This document shows, piece after piece, positions 1-8,201 of a stretch of DNA of 64,000 bases (the stretch's first letter is position 1; each line of letters begins with the position of its first letter). The translations under genes and the position numbers were made by a program. Location of the stretch: positions 806,001 through 870,000 of the forward strand of contig NZ_MZXV01000032.1 in NCBI RefSeq assembly GCF_003253745.1, in the 5' to 3' direction. The notes under the pieces were generated by a model. It saw nothing but the letters and a program-made list of their open reading frames with translations, made no database searches and was not told where the DNA came from. The stretch comes from Mesorhizobium kowhaii (GTDB lineage Bacteria; Pseudomonadota; Alphaproteobacteria; Rhizobiales; Rhizobiaceae).

Positions 1-1126
1 CGACTGCCGCGTGCTGCGCGGCGAGGAAGTTGCCGACATGGCTGAGCCCGTCGAAATGATCGCAGAATACCTTGATGACGACCAGCAGCGGCACCGCTAT
101 CAAAGCGCCGACGAAGCCCCAGAGCCACGACCAGAAGGCGATGGCGATGAAGATCGCCACGGCGTTGATCTCAAGCCGCCGGCCGACCACCATCGGTGTC
201 ACGAACTGGCCTTCGACGATGTCGCACAACAGCACAAAGGCCGGCGCCAGCAGCGCGTAGGAGATGGTGTCGAAGCTGATCAGCGCCATGATGGTGACAA
301 ACACGATTGTCATCAGCGCCCCGACATAAGGCAGGAAGTTGAGCAGGGCGGCGGCGACGCCCCAGACCAGCGGGTTGGGCATGCCGAGCGCCCACAGACC
401 AAGGCCGGTGACCGTGCCGAGACCGGCATTGATGATGGTGACGGTGAGCAGATAGTGCGAGATTTCGCGCTCGACGTCATAGACGACGCGCAACGCCCGC
501 TTTTTTTCGCTGAGACTGGCGAAGGACTGGATGATCTTCTCGTAAAACATCGTGCCCGAAGCGAGCAGGAACAGCGACAGCACGAAGATGATGGTGAGGC
601 TTGTACCCGCCGACAGGATGTTGCTGGCCGCTGACGACAGCATGCCTGACTGCGCCACCGCCACCTTCTGGATGCCGGGCTCCTGCGACGTCTGGGTCAG
701 CTGTTCGATCTGATGCGAGATCTGCATGATTCTCTCGAGCGGACGCCGCAATTGCGCCAGCCGTTCGGTGAGCTGCTGGCCGATCGACGAGGTGTTGTTG
801 ATAAGGTCGATGATCGGGCCGCTGAGCAGATAGCCGGCGCTGGCAAAGATGCAGATCGATAACAGCACCAAAAGGGTCGCCGAAACCACTTCGGGGATGC
901 CGTGCTTGCGCAGAAACCGGACGATCGGCGTCAGCGTCAACGCCAGCAGGAAAGCCAGCATCACCGGCATGAAGAAGGCACGGGCGAAGTAAAGCGCGTA
1001 GATGGCCATGAACAGGAAGATGCCGACGAGCAGCGAACGCATCAGATGCGTGTCCGCGCGAGCCGCGACGCGCGGATCCGGTCCATCGACAACGCCTGCG
1101 CCCAAGGTAGTGGGTTCGGTTTTCAT
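1..1126 (-). CDS. AI-2E family transporter (PerM-like permease), 3' part outside window
   Basis: Reading the minus strand from an ATG at 1126 gives an open frame running off the window start (about 375 codons). It is rich in membrane segments: an N-terminal pair, a central amphipathic stretch, then a C-terminal block with polar-Pro-Tyr and ILEG-like signatures (seen as FLPYVGALM and DIVEGQFVTP). This pattern is typical of the AI-2E/PerM permease superfamily, whose members export or exchange small molecules; the substrate here is unknown. A GAGGGG Shine-Dalgarno lies just upstream of the ATG. It is divergent from the carboxymuconolactone-decarboxylase-like gene. The C-terminus is missing because of the window edge. 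Confidence 0.85.
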   Translation of the reverse strand, partial: MKTEPTTLGAGVVDGPDPRVAARADTHLMRSLLVGIFLFMAIYALYFARAFFMPVMLAFLLALTLTPIVRFLRKHGIPEVVSATLLVLLSICIFASAGYLLSGPIIDLINNTSSIGQQLTERLAQLRRPLERIMQISHQIEQLTQTSQEPGIQKVAVAQSGMLSSAASNILSAGTSLTIIFVLSLFLLASGTMFYEKIIQSFASLSEKKRALRVVYDVEREISHYLLTVTIINAGLGTVTGLGLWALGMPNPLVWGVAAALLNFLPYVGALMTIVFVTIMALISFDTISYALLAPAFVLLCDIVEGQFVTPMVVGRRLEINAVAIFIAIAFWSWLWGFVGALIAVPLLVVIKVFCDHFDGLSHVGNFLAAQHAAV

Positions 1127-1284
1127 GCTCGCCCCTCGAGCCGGCGTCCCTTCCGCACGGCAATTGCCCGCATGAAACGCAGAGTTACGGGCGCAGGTTC
1201 CATGAGCCGGCTTTGAGAACGAGACCGCCTGGCGTGAGGCTTGGCAGGAAATCAGACGGCAGCAGCGCAGCGATCGATCGAAAT

Positions 1285-1301
1285 ATTACATGGCGTGTAA
1301 T
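1285..1301. promoter_or_regulatory. Perfect palindrome in the divergent intergenic region (candidate operator)
   Basis: The 304-bp gap 1127-1430 holds no gene. Its only clear structure is a perfect inverted repeat ATTACA-N5-TGTAAT. The two genes to the right encode a CMD-fold enzyme and an XRE regulator, so this is a candidate binding site for that regulator. This is inference from position only. Confidence 0.4.
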
Positions 1302-1430
1302 TGAGACCACGCCTTCGACAAGCCTAATACAGGCAGGCCTTCGCGACGCCAAAGGGAGCAACGACCCGCCGTGGCGCAATGCGAAGGTGTGCGTGCAATC
1401 GGAAACTGATCTTGGAAGAGGACGTTAGAA

Positions 1431-1985
1431 ATGCAGAGATTCAACCTTCAGACAATCGAGTCAGCGCCGGAAAAATCCAAGCCTGCGCTGAAGGCGTTGG
1501 AAGAGAGATTTGGCTTCCTTCCGAATGCTCTGGCGACGATGGCGAACAATCCGGTTCTTCTCAACGGATTCGTCGGCATCTTCGGCAGCTTTCACGGCGG
1601 CAGCTTCGATGAAATTGAAAAACAGGTCCTGCTGCTTACCAACGCGGTCACGATCAAATGCCCCTGGACCGTTGCCGCGCATTCGACCTTCGCCATCGAA
1701 GACGGGATTGCCGAAAGCGAAGTCAAGGCGATCCGTGATGGCCGGTTGCCGAGAGACCCGAAATATGCGGCACTCTCGGCGCTGACGAAAGCGCTGATCG
1801 AGAACAGAGGAAACGTGAGCGATGTGGACATCGACGCGTTTGTGTCGGCGGGCTATTCGAAGGCCCAGATCCTGGAAGTGGTGACCGGTGTCGGCATTTC
1901 CACCGTGGCGGCAACCACCACCAATATGGCCGGCACGCCGATCGAGGAACGCCTTCAGCCCCAGGCGTGGTCCGCTGCGGCCTGA
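1431..1985 (+). CDS. Carboxymuconolactone decarboxylase-fold protein (AhpD-like)
   Basis: 184 aa with a GAGG ribosome site just upstream. The central segment (FDEIEKQVLLLTNAV...CPWTVAAH) matches the CMD/AhpD fold, which in active alkylhydroperoxidases carries E...CxxCxxxH. Here the motif reads C-P-W-T-V-A-A-H, so the first Cys and the His are kept but the second Cys is Thr. Thiol peroxidase activity of the AhpD type is therefore doubtful, and the protein may do other CMD-fold chemistry. The XRE regulator follows about 90 nt downstream on the same strand and may control it. Confidence 0.82.
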   Translation: MQRFNLQTIESAPEKSKPALKALEERFGFLPNALATMANNPVLLNGFVGIFGSFHGGSFDEIEKQVLLLTNAVTIKCPWTVAAHSTFAIEDGIAESEVKAIRDGRLPRDPKYAALSALTKALIENRGNVSDVDIDAFVSAGYSKAQILEVVTGVGISTVAATTTNMAGTPIEERLQPQAWSAAA

Positions 1986-2078
1986 ATCAATCGGCAGCGC
2001 ATGGATTGGCCGATGCCATCCATGCGCTGTCGGGCGTATGCGCCGTGTGTGGTGCAGGTGGTTGCGAGGATACGAGCA

Positions 2079-2909
2079 ATGAAATCGGCGGAACTCACGA
2101 CCAATATGATGCCGAACCTGGGCGTGCTCCTGCGCCACTGGCGTGATCTGCGTGGCAGAAGCCAGCTCGATCTATCGCTCGATACCGGCATTTCGCAAAA
2201 GCAGATCAGCTTCGTCGAAAGCGGCCGCAGCGTTCCCAGCCGCCAGACCTTGATGGCCATCGCCCAGGCGCTCGATATGCCCTTGCGCGACCGCAATACA
2301 TTGCTGCTGGCGGCAGGCTACGCGCCGATGTTTTCCGAAAGCGCGTGGGACAGCGCGGAGATGACGAGCGTGACCAATGCCTTGAGGCGCATGCTGCGGC
2401 AGCACGAGCCGTTTCCCGCCCTGGTCATGGATCGATACTGGAACGTGCTCATGACCAACGAATCCGCGCCGCGCTTCTTTGGCTGTTTCATCGACATGGG
2501 CGCTCGCCAGGGACCGCGCAACATGCTGCACCTGATGTTCGATCCTCAGGGCATGCGCCCGTTCGTCGCCAATTGGCAGGATGTGGCGAGGAGTTTGTTC
2601 GAACGTGTCTATCGCGAATCCCTCGGCCGCGTCGTCGACGAGAAGACCAAGGCCTTGCTGGCAGAGCTGCTCGCCTACCCGGACGTGAACAGCGACTGGA
2701 AGAACCCCGTGGCGATCGGCTTCATGCCGTTCATTCCTTTGGGTTTCATCCGGGGAGACCGGGTCCTCAACTATTTTTCGATGGTCACCACTGTCGGCAC
2801 GCCGCAAACCGTTGCCGCCCAGGAACTGCGCATCGAGTGCATGTTCCCGGCGGACGAGGCGACCGAGATCCATCATGCCGAGATGATGGCGGCCGCCGGT
2901 AACCCGTAA
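2079..2909 (+). CDS. XRE family regulator with MmyB-like ligand-binding domain
   Basis: 276 aa from the ATG at 2079, preferred over an upstream in-frame ATG at 2001 because GAGG sits 9 nt before it. Residues ~10-65 form a Cro/C1-type helix-turn-helix (QLDLSLDTGISQKQISFVESGRSVPS region). The rest (ALVMDRYWNVLMTN...) matches the MmyB-like PAS-type ligand-binding domain seen in many actinobacterial and rhizobial XRE regulators. It probably regulates the CMD-fold gene before it or the LLM oxidoreductase converging from the right. Ligand unknown. Confidence 0.85.
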   Translation: MKSAELTTNMMPNLGVLLRHWRDLRGRSQLDLSLDTGISQKQISFVESGRSVPSRQTLMAIAQALDMPLRDRNTLLLAAGYAPMFSESAWDSAEMTSVTNALRRMLRQHEPFPALVMDRYWNVLMTNESAPRFFGCFIDMGARQGPRNMLHLMFDPQGMRPFVANWQDVARSLFERVYRESLGRVVDEKTKALLAELLAYPDVNSDWKNPVAIGFMPFIPLGFIRGDRVLNYFSMVTTVGTPQTVAAQELRIECMFPADEATEIHHAEMMAAAGNP

Positions 2910-2928
2910 CGTGCAACGGCCGCGCTGC

Positions 2929-3990
2929 TCAGGCGACGGGCGCTGCCAGCGCCGGCGCGGATTTCGCCGTTTCCTTGCGCACGATCGGCGCCACCCTGGT
3001 GCCGTAGAGCTCGATTGCCTTCATGATCCTGGCATGCGGCATGGTGCCGATCGCCATCTGCAGCAGGAAGCGGTCATTGCCGAAGATCCTGTGCTGGGCG
3101 ACGATCTTTTCGGCCACCTGCTCGGGATTGCCGACGAACAGGGCGCCATTGGGACCGCGCGACTGGTCGAAATGCGCCCGCGATGTCGGGCCCCAGCCGC
3201 GCTCGCGGCCGATGCGGTTCATCACCTCCGCCTGCGGACCATAGAAATCGTCGGCCGCCTGCTCTGTGGTTTCAGCGATGAAGCCGTGCACGTTGATGCT
3301 GGTGGCGAGGCTTGCTGGATCGCTGCCGGCGCGCTTGGCCGCCTCACGGTAGAGATCGAACAGCGGCGCGAAGCGCGCCGGCTCGCCGCCGATGATGGCG
3401 AGCGCCAGCGGCAGGCCGAGCGCCCCGGCACGCGCTGCCGATTGCGGCGTGCCGCCGATGGCGATCCAGACCGGCAGCCTGTCCTGGAACGGCCTCGGAT
3501 AGACGCCGCGATCGTTGATCGGCGCCCGCAGATTGCCGGACCAGGTGACCTTCACATGATCGCGGATGGCGAGCAGGAGGTCGAGCTTTTCGGCGAACAG
3601 CTCGTCATAGTCCTCCAGATTGTAGCCGAACAGCGGGAAGGATTCGATGAACGAACCACGCCCGGCCATGATCTCGGCGCGGCCGCCCGACAGAAGATCG
3701 AGCGTGGCGAACTGCTGGAAGACGCGCACCGGATCGTCGGAGGACAGGACGGTGACCGCGCTGGTCAGCTTGATGCGCTTCGAGCGCTCGGCGGCAGCGG
3801 CCAGCGCCACGACCGGCGCGGAGGCGGCATAGTCGGGCCGGTGATGCTCGCCAAGACCGAAGACGTCGAGGCCGACCTGGTCGGCCAGTTCGACCTCCTC
3901 GATCAGGTTGCGCAGCCGCTCATGCGGGCCGATGGCGCCACGGCCTGGCTGCGGGCTGACGTCGGCGAAGGTGTAGAGACCGAGTTCCAT
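2929..3990 (-). CDS. LLM class flavin-dependent oxidoreductase (luciferase-like)
   Basis: 353 aa, a typical length for the bacterial luciferase-like monooxygenase family, which use reduced FMN or F420 in a TIM barrel. The N-terminal [10 protein letters not shown] strand, the [17 protein letters not shown] segment and the later [14 protein letters not shown] and [11 protein letters not shown] segments are hallmark positions. The C-terminus is Ala-rich. It is convergent with the XRE gene (19-nt gap) and its 5' side borders a palindromic repeat element. The substrate cannot be told from sequence. Confidence 0.88.
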   Translation of the reverse strand: MELGLYTFADVSPQPGRGAIGPHERLRNLIEEVELADQVGLDVFGLGEHHRPDYAASAPVVALAAAAERSKRIKLTSAVTVLSSDDPVRVFQQFATLDLLSGGRAEIMAGRGSFIESFPLFGYNLEDYDELFAEKLDLLLAIRDHVKVTWSGNLRAPINDRGVYPRPFQDRLPVWIAIGGTPQSAARAGALGLPLALAIIGGEPARFAPLFDLYREAAKRAGSDPASLATSINVHGFIAETTEQAADDFYGPQAEVMNRIGRERGWGPTSRAHFDQSRGPNGALFVGNPEQVAEKIVAQHRIFGNDRFLLQMAIGTMPHARIMKAIELYGTRVAPIVRKETAKSAPALAAPVA

Positions 3991-4022
3991 TCGAATGTCA
4001 TCCTGGTGTTGGGTTTTCGCGC

Positions 4023-4120
4023 TAGAGCAATTCCAGGAAAGGTGTGAAACGGTTTTCCGTCCGGAATTGCGTCAAAACAGAGAGAAAGAGCGGTTCACCG
4101 TTTCGGTGAACCGCTCTAGA
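4023..4120. repeat. RIME/RPE-type palindromic repeat with 14-bp hairpin
   Basis: Begins with the AGAGCAATTCCAGG motif shared with the repeats at 4912 and (inverted) 36799. It ends in a perfect hairpin, 14-bp arms at 4087-4100 and 4104-4117 around a TTT loop. It is non-coding and lies in the 309-bp gap between the LLM gene and the next CDS. It belongs to a family of short intergenic mosaic elements repeated through the window. Confidence 0.75.
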
Positions 4121-4299
4121 GGTAGCGACGCGTCAGCCCCGCCGCCAGAGGGGCGGACGGTGAACAGTGCATGTCGGTTTCGGTCGAAAAGGCGTCTCCC
4201 GGGTGCAACATCCCGGAATTTCATGGCTGGCATGCCGTTTTGGCGCTTGAACTCTCGGTATTCGCGCGTATGTAAGCGTCGCGAATTGACTTCAGGGAA

Positions 4300-4734
4300 G
4301 TGGACTTGGCTATCTACAGGGAAAAAGACATTTTCGAGCGGCGCAATGCCGCAAACGAGGCAAAGAAGGCGCTTCTGGAGCGCTTCAAGTCAAAGCCGAC
4401 GGCAGACGATCCTGCGGTGCTGGCACGACAGGCCGAACGCAAGGCAATCCTCGAGGCTCGTCAGATACGCGAGGCTGAAAAGGCCAGGCTGAAGCAGGAA
4501 AAGCTGGCACGCGAGGCGGTCGAGAAGGCCGAGCGCGAGGCGGCAGCCGAAGCCGCACGCCTTGCGGCCGAAGAGGCGGCACAGGCTGAAGCCAAGATTC
4601 GGGAAGCCGAAGAAAACGAGCGCATCGCCCGTTTGCTGGCCGACGAAGCCGAACGCAAGGCCAAGCGCGACGCGCGTTATGCGGCGCGCAAGCAGCGCAC
4701 GGGCAGGACGCCGCCAGGCTTCTCCGCCCGCTAG
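4300..4734 (+). CDS. Ala/Glu/Lys-rich coiled-coil protein (DUF6481-like)
   Basis: 144 aa from a GTG at 4300. An in-frame TTG at 4306 has a better-spaced AGGGA (7 nt) and may be the true start, giving MAIYREKDIFERR... The protein is almost wholly charged helix: long KAEREAAAEAARLAAEEAA-type heptads from ~residue 45 to 125, then a basic tail. The N-terminal RR.AANEAKKALLERFK pattern resembles the DUF6481 family of small alphaproteobacterial proteins of unknown function. No signal peptide or membrane segment. Confidence 0.65.
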   Translation: MDLAIYREKDIFERRNAANEAKKALLERFKSKPTADDPAVLARQAERKAILEARQIREAEKARLKQEKLAREAVEKAEREAAAEAARLAAEEAAQAEAKIREAEENERIARLLADEAERKAKRDARYAARKQRTGRTPPGFSAR

Positions 4735-4805
4735 CCTCCAGGCAACGGAAGCAATCTGCTTCGAAGATCAGGGTCGCCTTGCAGCGGCCCTGAACGTGTT
4801 TGTCC

Positions 4806-5000
4806 AATGCCTGTCGCCCAAAAGTGGTCCCGGTTTTGGGAGGACGACATGCATAAAAAGCAAAAACCCAAAGCGCGTCGCCTGAATCCGTTCAAACGCG
4901 ACGCGTTTTAGAGCAATTCCAGGAAAAGTGTGAAGCGGTTTTCCCGGGAAAAGCGCGTAGCGCTTTCCCTTAGGGAATTGCGTAAAACAAAGAGATAGAA
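4806..5000. repeat. Composite palindromic mosaic repeat (three modules)
   Basis: Three repeat modules in a row fill most of the gap 4735-5008. Module A (4806-4853) contains a self-complementary TGTCGcccaaaag...GACATGCAT pattern. Module B (4864-4911) is an exact inverted copy of the 48-nt module at about 11568-11616. Module C (4912-5000) is the AGAGCAATTCCAGG...GGGAATTGCG palindrome also found inverted at 36799-36876. The mosaic joining of independent palindromes is the RIME style known in rhizobia. Confidence 0.8.
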
Positions 5001-5008
5001 CGGTATGG

Positions 5009-5323
5009 TCAGGCGGCGAACTTCAGCCCCATGATGCCGCAGACAATGAGCGCAATGCAGGCCAGCCTGATCGCGGTGGCCGGCTCGCCGAGCAGCCAGA
5101 TGCCGAGCAGTGCCGTGCCAACGGTGCCGATGCCGGTCCATACCGCATAGGCGGTACCGACGGGCAGCGCCTTCAGCGCCAGGCCGAGCAGGGTGAGGCT
5201 GACGATCATCGAGGCAACGGTCAGTACGGTCGGCACCAGCTTCGAGAAGCCGTCCGTGTATTTGAGACCGATTGCCCAGCCGATCTCGAACAGGCCGGCA
5301 AAAAACAGAAGAATCCACGACAT
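5009..5323 (-). CDS. sugE: Guanidinium exporter of the SMR family (SugE/Gdx)
   Basis: 104 aa with four membrane helices, the standard small-multidrug-resistance size. The helix-1 glutamate that binds substrate and protons is present ([16 protein letters not shown]), as are the [12 protein letters not shown] and [12 protein letters not shown] segments typical of the SugE/Gdx branch. Family members export guanidinium by proton antiport as dual-topology dimers. The start at 5323 is preceded by GGAG; longer upstream starts would run into the leader. The guanidine-II riboswitch in that leader strongly supports the guanidinium assignment over quaternary-ammonium resistance. Confidence 0.93.
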   Translation of the reverse strand: MSWILLFFAGLFEIGWAIGLKYTDGFSKLVPTVLTVASMIVSLTLLGLALKALPVGTAYAVWTGIGTVGTALLGIWLLGEPATAIRLACIALIVCGIMGLKFAA

Positions 5324-5387
5324 CGACAACGCTCCATCAAAGCATCGGGCCGAATTCGATTTTCGGAATCCGATGCTCAATCGACAA

Positions 5388-5440
5388 TGGCGGGTCGTCC
5401 CGGCCGGATTTTCGGGGAAAGTGCGAGGTCGTCCCCGCCA
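5388..5440 (-). promoter_or_regulatory. Guanidine-II (mini-ykkC) riboswitch
   Basis: On the minus strand two small hairpins with ACGA loops closed by GC pairs sit about 20 nt apart: GCGGGG-ACGA-CCTCGC (5438-5423) and GGG-ACGA-CCC (around 5404-5391). Paired stem-loops with ACGR tetraloops are the definition of the mini-ykkC/guanidine-II class, whose loops pair in trans on guanidine binding. A further strong inverted repeat at 5343-5377, between aptamer and start codon, could be the expression platform. Downstream is the sugE/gdx exporter, the classic target. Confidence 0.85.
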
Positions 5441-5530
5441 CACCAATATAAGAATTTCGAGCGCTCGATCAACAACGACCGGCAACAACGTTGCCGATCG
5501 CAATCCCATTCGGACGGGTATTAACCGGAC

Positions 5531-5656
5531 CTACTTGTCCTTGAGCTTCATCGCCTTGACCGGCGGCGCTTTCAGGGCCGGAGCCGGGGCGGGCTTCTTG
5601 GCGTCCTTCTTCGGCTTGCGGGCTTCCTTGCCTGCCTTCATCGCACCTTTAGCCAT
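5531..5656 (-). CDS. Small Lys/Ala/Pro-rich basic protein
   Basis: 41 aa from the ATG at 5656, which has a strong GGAGGAACGAAT ribosome site; an upstream in-frame start would add 19 residues without one. The sequence is nearly all Lys, Ala and Pro (MAKGAMKAGKEARKPKKDAKK...). Short basic proteins of this kind are common in Rhizobiales and are annotated as hypothetical. DNA or RNA binding is conceivable from charge only. Confidence 0.6.
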   Translation of the reverse strand: MAKGAMKAGKEARKPKKDAKKPAPAPALKAPPVKAMKLKDK

Positions 5657-5868
5657 GATTCGTTCCTCCGATTGCGGGAAGCGAAGTGAAACAAGAGAAA
5701 CGTCCGACTGCAAGAGGCCAGTGCCTGTCGACGCCGCCAGCCGGCCGCTTTCAACCGGTTTCTAATTTGCTCGTAAACCATGGCGGTCCGTGCCATGGTT
5801 GTCTTCGCACTGCAGCATCAGCCCGGCTTTTCGTCGGGCGATGAACAGGCAGGCCGGTCAGGACGACA

Positions 5869-6675
5869 ATGCGAATCCACATCGGCTGCGAGATGAGCTT
5901 CGACTTTCCGCAGGAAACGCCGCTCATCGCAATGCTGAATGTCCACTATTCCCGCGCCTCCGACCTCGAGCGGCCGGACTTTTTGACCTCCAACCCGCCA
6001 GTGCCGATCGAGAGTTACCGCGACAGTTTCGGCAATTGGTGCAACCGGTTCGTCGCTCCGCCCGGGCGCTTCACCTTCGGCACCGACGCGGTGATCCGCG
6101 ATCCCGGCACCTTCGAGATGGGCGACCTGATGGCCTGGCAGCACGAGGTGCGCGACCTGCCGGCGGACACACTCTTGTTTCTGCTGCCCAGCCGCTTTTG
6201 CGAGAGCGACCTCCTGGCGAGCGAGGCGTGGCGGCTGTTCGGCCACACGCCGCTTGGCATCCCGCGCGTACAGGCGGTCTGCGACTTCGTCCACAATCAC
6301 ATCGTCTTCAACTACGGCAATGCGCGGCCGACACGCACCGCGGCGGAAACCTATCGCGAGCAGAGTGGCGTGTGCCGGGATTTCGCCCATCTCGCGGTCA
6401 CCTTCTGCCGGGCGCTCAACATCCCGACGCGCTACTGCACCGGCTACATCAGCGACATCGGCACGCCAAAGCCGTGGTCGAGCATGGATTTCGCCGCCTG
6501 GATGGAAGTCTATCTCGGCGGCCGCTGGCATGTCTTCGACCCGCGCAACAATGCGCCGCGCATCGGCCGCATCCTGATCGCCTCCGGCCGTGACGCGGCC
6601 GACGTGCCGCTGACCCATATTTTCGGGCCGGGCACGCTTGCCGGCTTTAAAGTTTGGACCGACGAGTTCGTCTAG
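5869..6675 (+). CDS. Transglutaminase-like domain protein
   Basis: 268 aa. The C-terminal half has the transglutaminase-core cysteine motif SGVCRDFAHL (around residue 168) and the GRWHVFDPRNN segment supplying the Asp. At the place of the usual catalytic His (H-A-W) the sequence reads F-A-A-W, so the His of the triad is absent or displaced. The ending PRIGRILIASGRDAADVPLT is recalled as typical of a rhizobial subgroup. Members are assumed to be peptidases or transferases, but the missing His makes catalysis uncertain. It stands alone on its strand. Confidence 0.82.
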   Translation: MRIHIGCEMSFDFPQETPLIAMLNVHYSRASDLERPDFLTSNPPVPIESYRDSFGNWCNRFVAPPGRFTFGTDAVIRDPGTFEMGDLMAWQHEVRDLPADTLLFLLPSRFCESDLLASEAWRLFGHTPLGIPRVQAVCDFVHNHIVFNYGNARPTRTAAETYREQSGVCRDFAHLAVTFCRALNIPTRYCTGYISDIGTPKPWSSMDFAAWMEVYLGGRWHVFDPRNNAPRIGRILIASGRDAADVPLTHIFGPGTLAGFKVWTDEFV

Positions 6676-6786
6676 CAGACACCTGCGCCGCACCCTGAAC
6701 GACTGGACAGTTCGAGCGTTGTGAATGGCTGTGGAGCTTCTACGAGTGCTTCGCTAAGTTCGCAGCATCGAAGAGGGCTAAACACC

Positions 6787-7761
6787 ATGGCCGGTCATGG
6801 CGGCTCGAAAAGAGTTATTTACGCGGCGCTCGCCGGCAATTTCGCCATCGCGCTGACCAAGTTCGCCGCCGCCTTCTTCACCGGCAGTTCGGCGATGCTG
6901 TCGGAAGGCGTGCACTCGCTGGTCGATACCGGCAATGGCGGGCTGCTGCTCTACGGCATGCACCGCGCCGCCCGCCCGGCTGATCGCACACATCCGCTTG
7001 GTCACGGCCGCGAGCTCTACTTCTGGAGTTTCATCGTCGCCCTTCTTGTCTTCGCACTGGGCGCCGGCGTGTCGTTCTACGAGGGCGTGATCCACATCAT
7101 GGCACCGGAACCGGTCGCCAACTCTGAGGTGAACTACATCGTTCTCGGCCTGTCCTTCCTGTTCGAGGGCAGCTCCTGGCTGGTGGCGCTGAGGGAGTTC
7201 CGCAAGCAGAAGGGCAAAGAGGGCTGGCTCCAGGCGCTGCAATCGAGCAAGGATCCGAGCGTCTACACCGTGCTGTTCGAGGACAGCGCCGCCCTTCTCG
7301 GCCTGATCGTCGCCTTTGCCGGCATCCTGGCAGCGAAACTGCTCGAGATGCCGGAGCTCGATGGCGCCGCCTCGATCGGCATTGCGCTGATCCTTGGCGC
7401 GACGGCGATCTTCCTCGCCCGCGAAAGCAAAGGCCTGCTGATCGGCGAGCCGGCCTCACCAGAGGTGCAGAAGAAGGTGCTGGCGATCGTCCAGCAGGAC
7501 CCGGCGGTGCAGCGGGCGAACGGCGTTCTGACCGTCCACATGGGCCCGCAAGAGATCGTCGCCGCCCTCAGCATCGAGTTCGAGGATCATCTGACGGCCC
7601 CAGACATCGAGGCCTGTGTGGAGCGTATCGAGAAGCGGCTGAAGACAGAGATGCCGGAGATCGCGCGGCTGTTCGTCAAGCCGCAGACGACCGGGACCTG
7701 GGAACGGCGGCGCAAGATTGTTGAAGCCGCGTCAGGAGACGAGCCGGATCGGGCCGGTTAA
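6787..7761 (+). CDS. Cation diffusion facilitator (CDF) family transporter
   Basis: 324 aa from the ATG at 6787 (GAGG upstream; the ORF could extend to 6721 but without support). CDF features: the TM2 motif AMLSEGVHSLVDTGNG carrying HxxxD, the loop THPLGHGRE, six predicted helices, and a cytosolic domain after ~210. In TM5 the second metal half-site reads EDSAALLGL rather than HxxxD, as in the ZnT9-like branch. Transport of Zn, Mn or Fe cannot be settled. It is followed after 27 nt by the GFA-family gene. Confidence 0.88.
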   Translation: MAGHGGSKRVIYAALAGNFAIALTKFAAAFFTGSSAMLSEGVHSLVDTGNGGLLLYGMHRAARPADRTHPLGHGRELYFWSFIVALLVFALGAGVSFYEGVIHIMAPEPVANSEVNYIVLGLSFLFEGSSWLVALREFRKQKGKEGWLQALQSSKDPSVYTVLFEDSAALLGLIVAFAGILAAKLLEMPELDGAASIGIALILGATAIFLARESKGLLIGEPASPEVQKKVLAIVQQDPAVQRANGVLTVHMGPQEIVAALSIEFEDHLTAPDIEACVERIEKRLKTEMPEIARLFVKPQTTGTWERRRKIVEAASGDEPDRAG

Positions 7762-7788
7762 GATGCCGGCGAAGCAGGGAGAAGCAAG

Positions 7789-8193
7789 ATGAAAATCGAC
7801 GGCGGCTGCCACTGTGGCGCCATCACCTACGAGGCGGAGGTCGACCCGGAAAAGACCAGCATCTGCCACTGCGTGGATTGCCAGCAACTGACCGGCACGG
7901 CGTTTCGGGTGACTGTTCCCGCGTCCGAGGATCACTACCGGATCACCAAGGGTACGCCGAAAATCTACACCAAGACCGGGGCGAGCGGCGCCAAGCGCGC
8001 CCAGGCCTTTTGCGCCGACTGTGGTTCGCACCTTTACGCCACGTCGGTCGGAGATGGCCCAAAAATCTATGGAATTCGGGTGGGAACCGCGCGGCAACGC
8101 GAGGATTTGATCCCGACACAGCAGAAATGGCACCGCTCGGCGCTGCACTGGCTGCCTGAATTTCAGGGCATGACGACCGTGGAGGAGCAGTAG
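7789..8193 (+). CDS. GFA family protein (CENP-V/GFA domain)
   Basis: 134 aa zinc-binding GFA domain. The Cys pairs are all visible: GGCHCGA near the start, SICHCVDCQ around residue 26, and AFCADCGSHLY around residue 75. The domain is named after glutathione-dependent formaldehyde-activating enzyme, but most single-domain members have no proven activity. It lies 27 nt after the CDF transporter and converges on rmuC with an 8-nt gap. Confidence 0.9.
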   Translation: MKIDGGCHCGAITYEAEVDPEKTSICHCVDCQQLTGTAFRVTVPASEDHYRITKGTPKIYTKTGASGAKRAQAFCADCGSHLYATSVGDGPKIYGIRVGTARQREDLIPTQQKWHRSALHWLPEFQGMTTVEEQ

Positions 8194-8201
8194 CCAGCGG
8201 C

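Noticed and set aside
477..1163. 228-aa minus-strand frame near the window start
   Set aside because: Shadow of the AI-2E-type permease gene in another frame; low-complexity Arg/His-rich translation.
2911..4047. 378-aa plus-strand frame opposite the LLM oxidoreductase
   Set aside because: Antisense shadow; the minus-strand frame carries clear family motifs.
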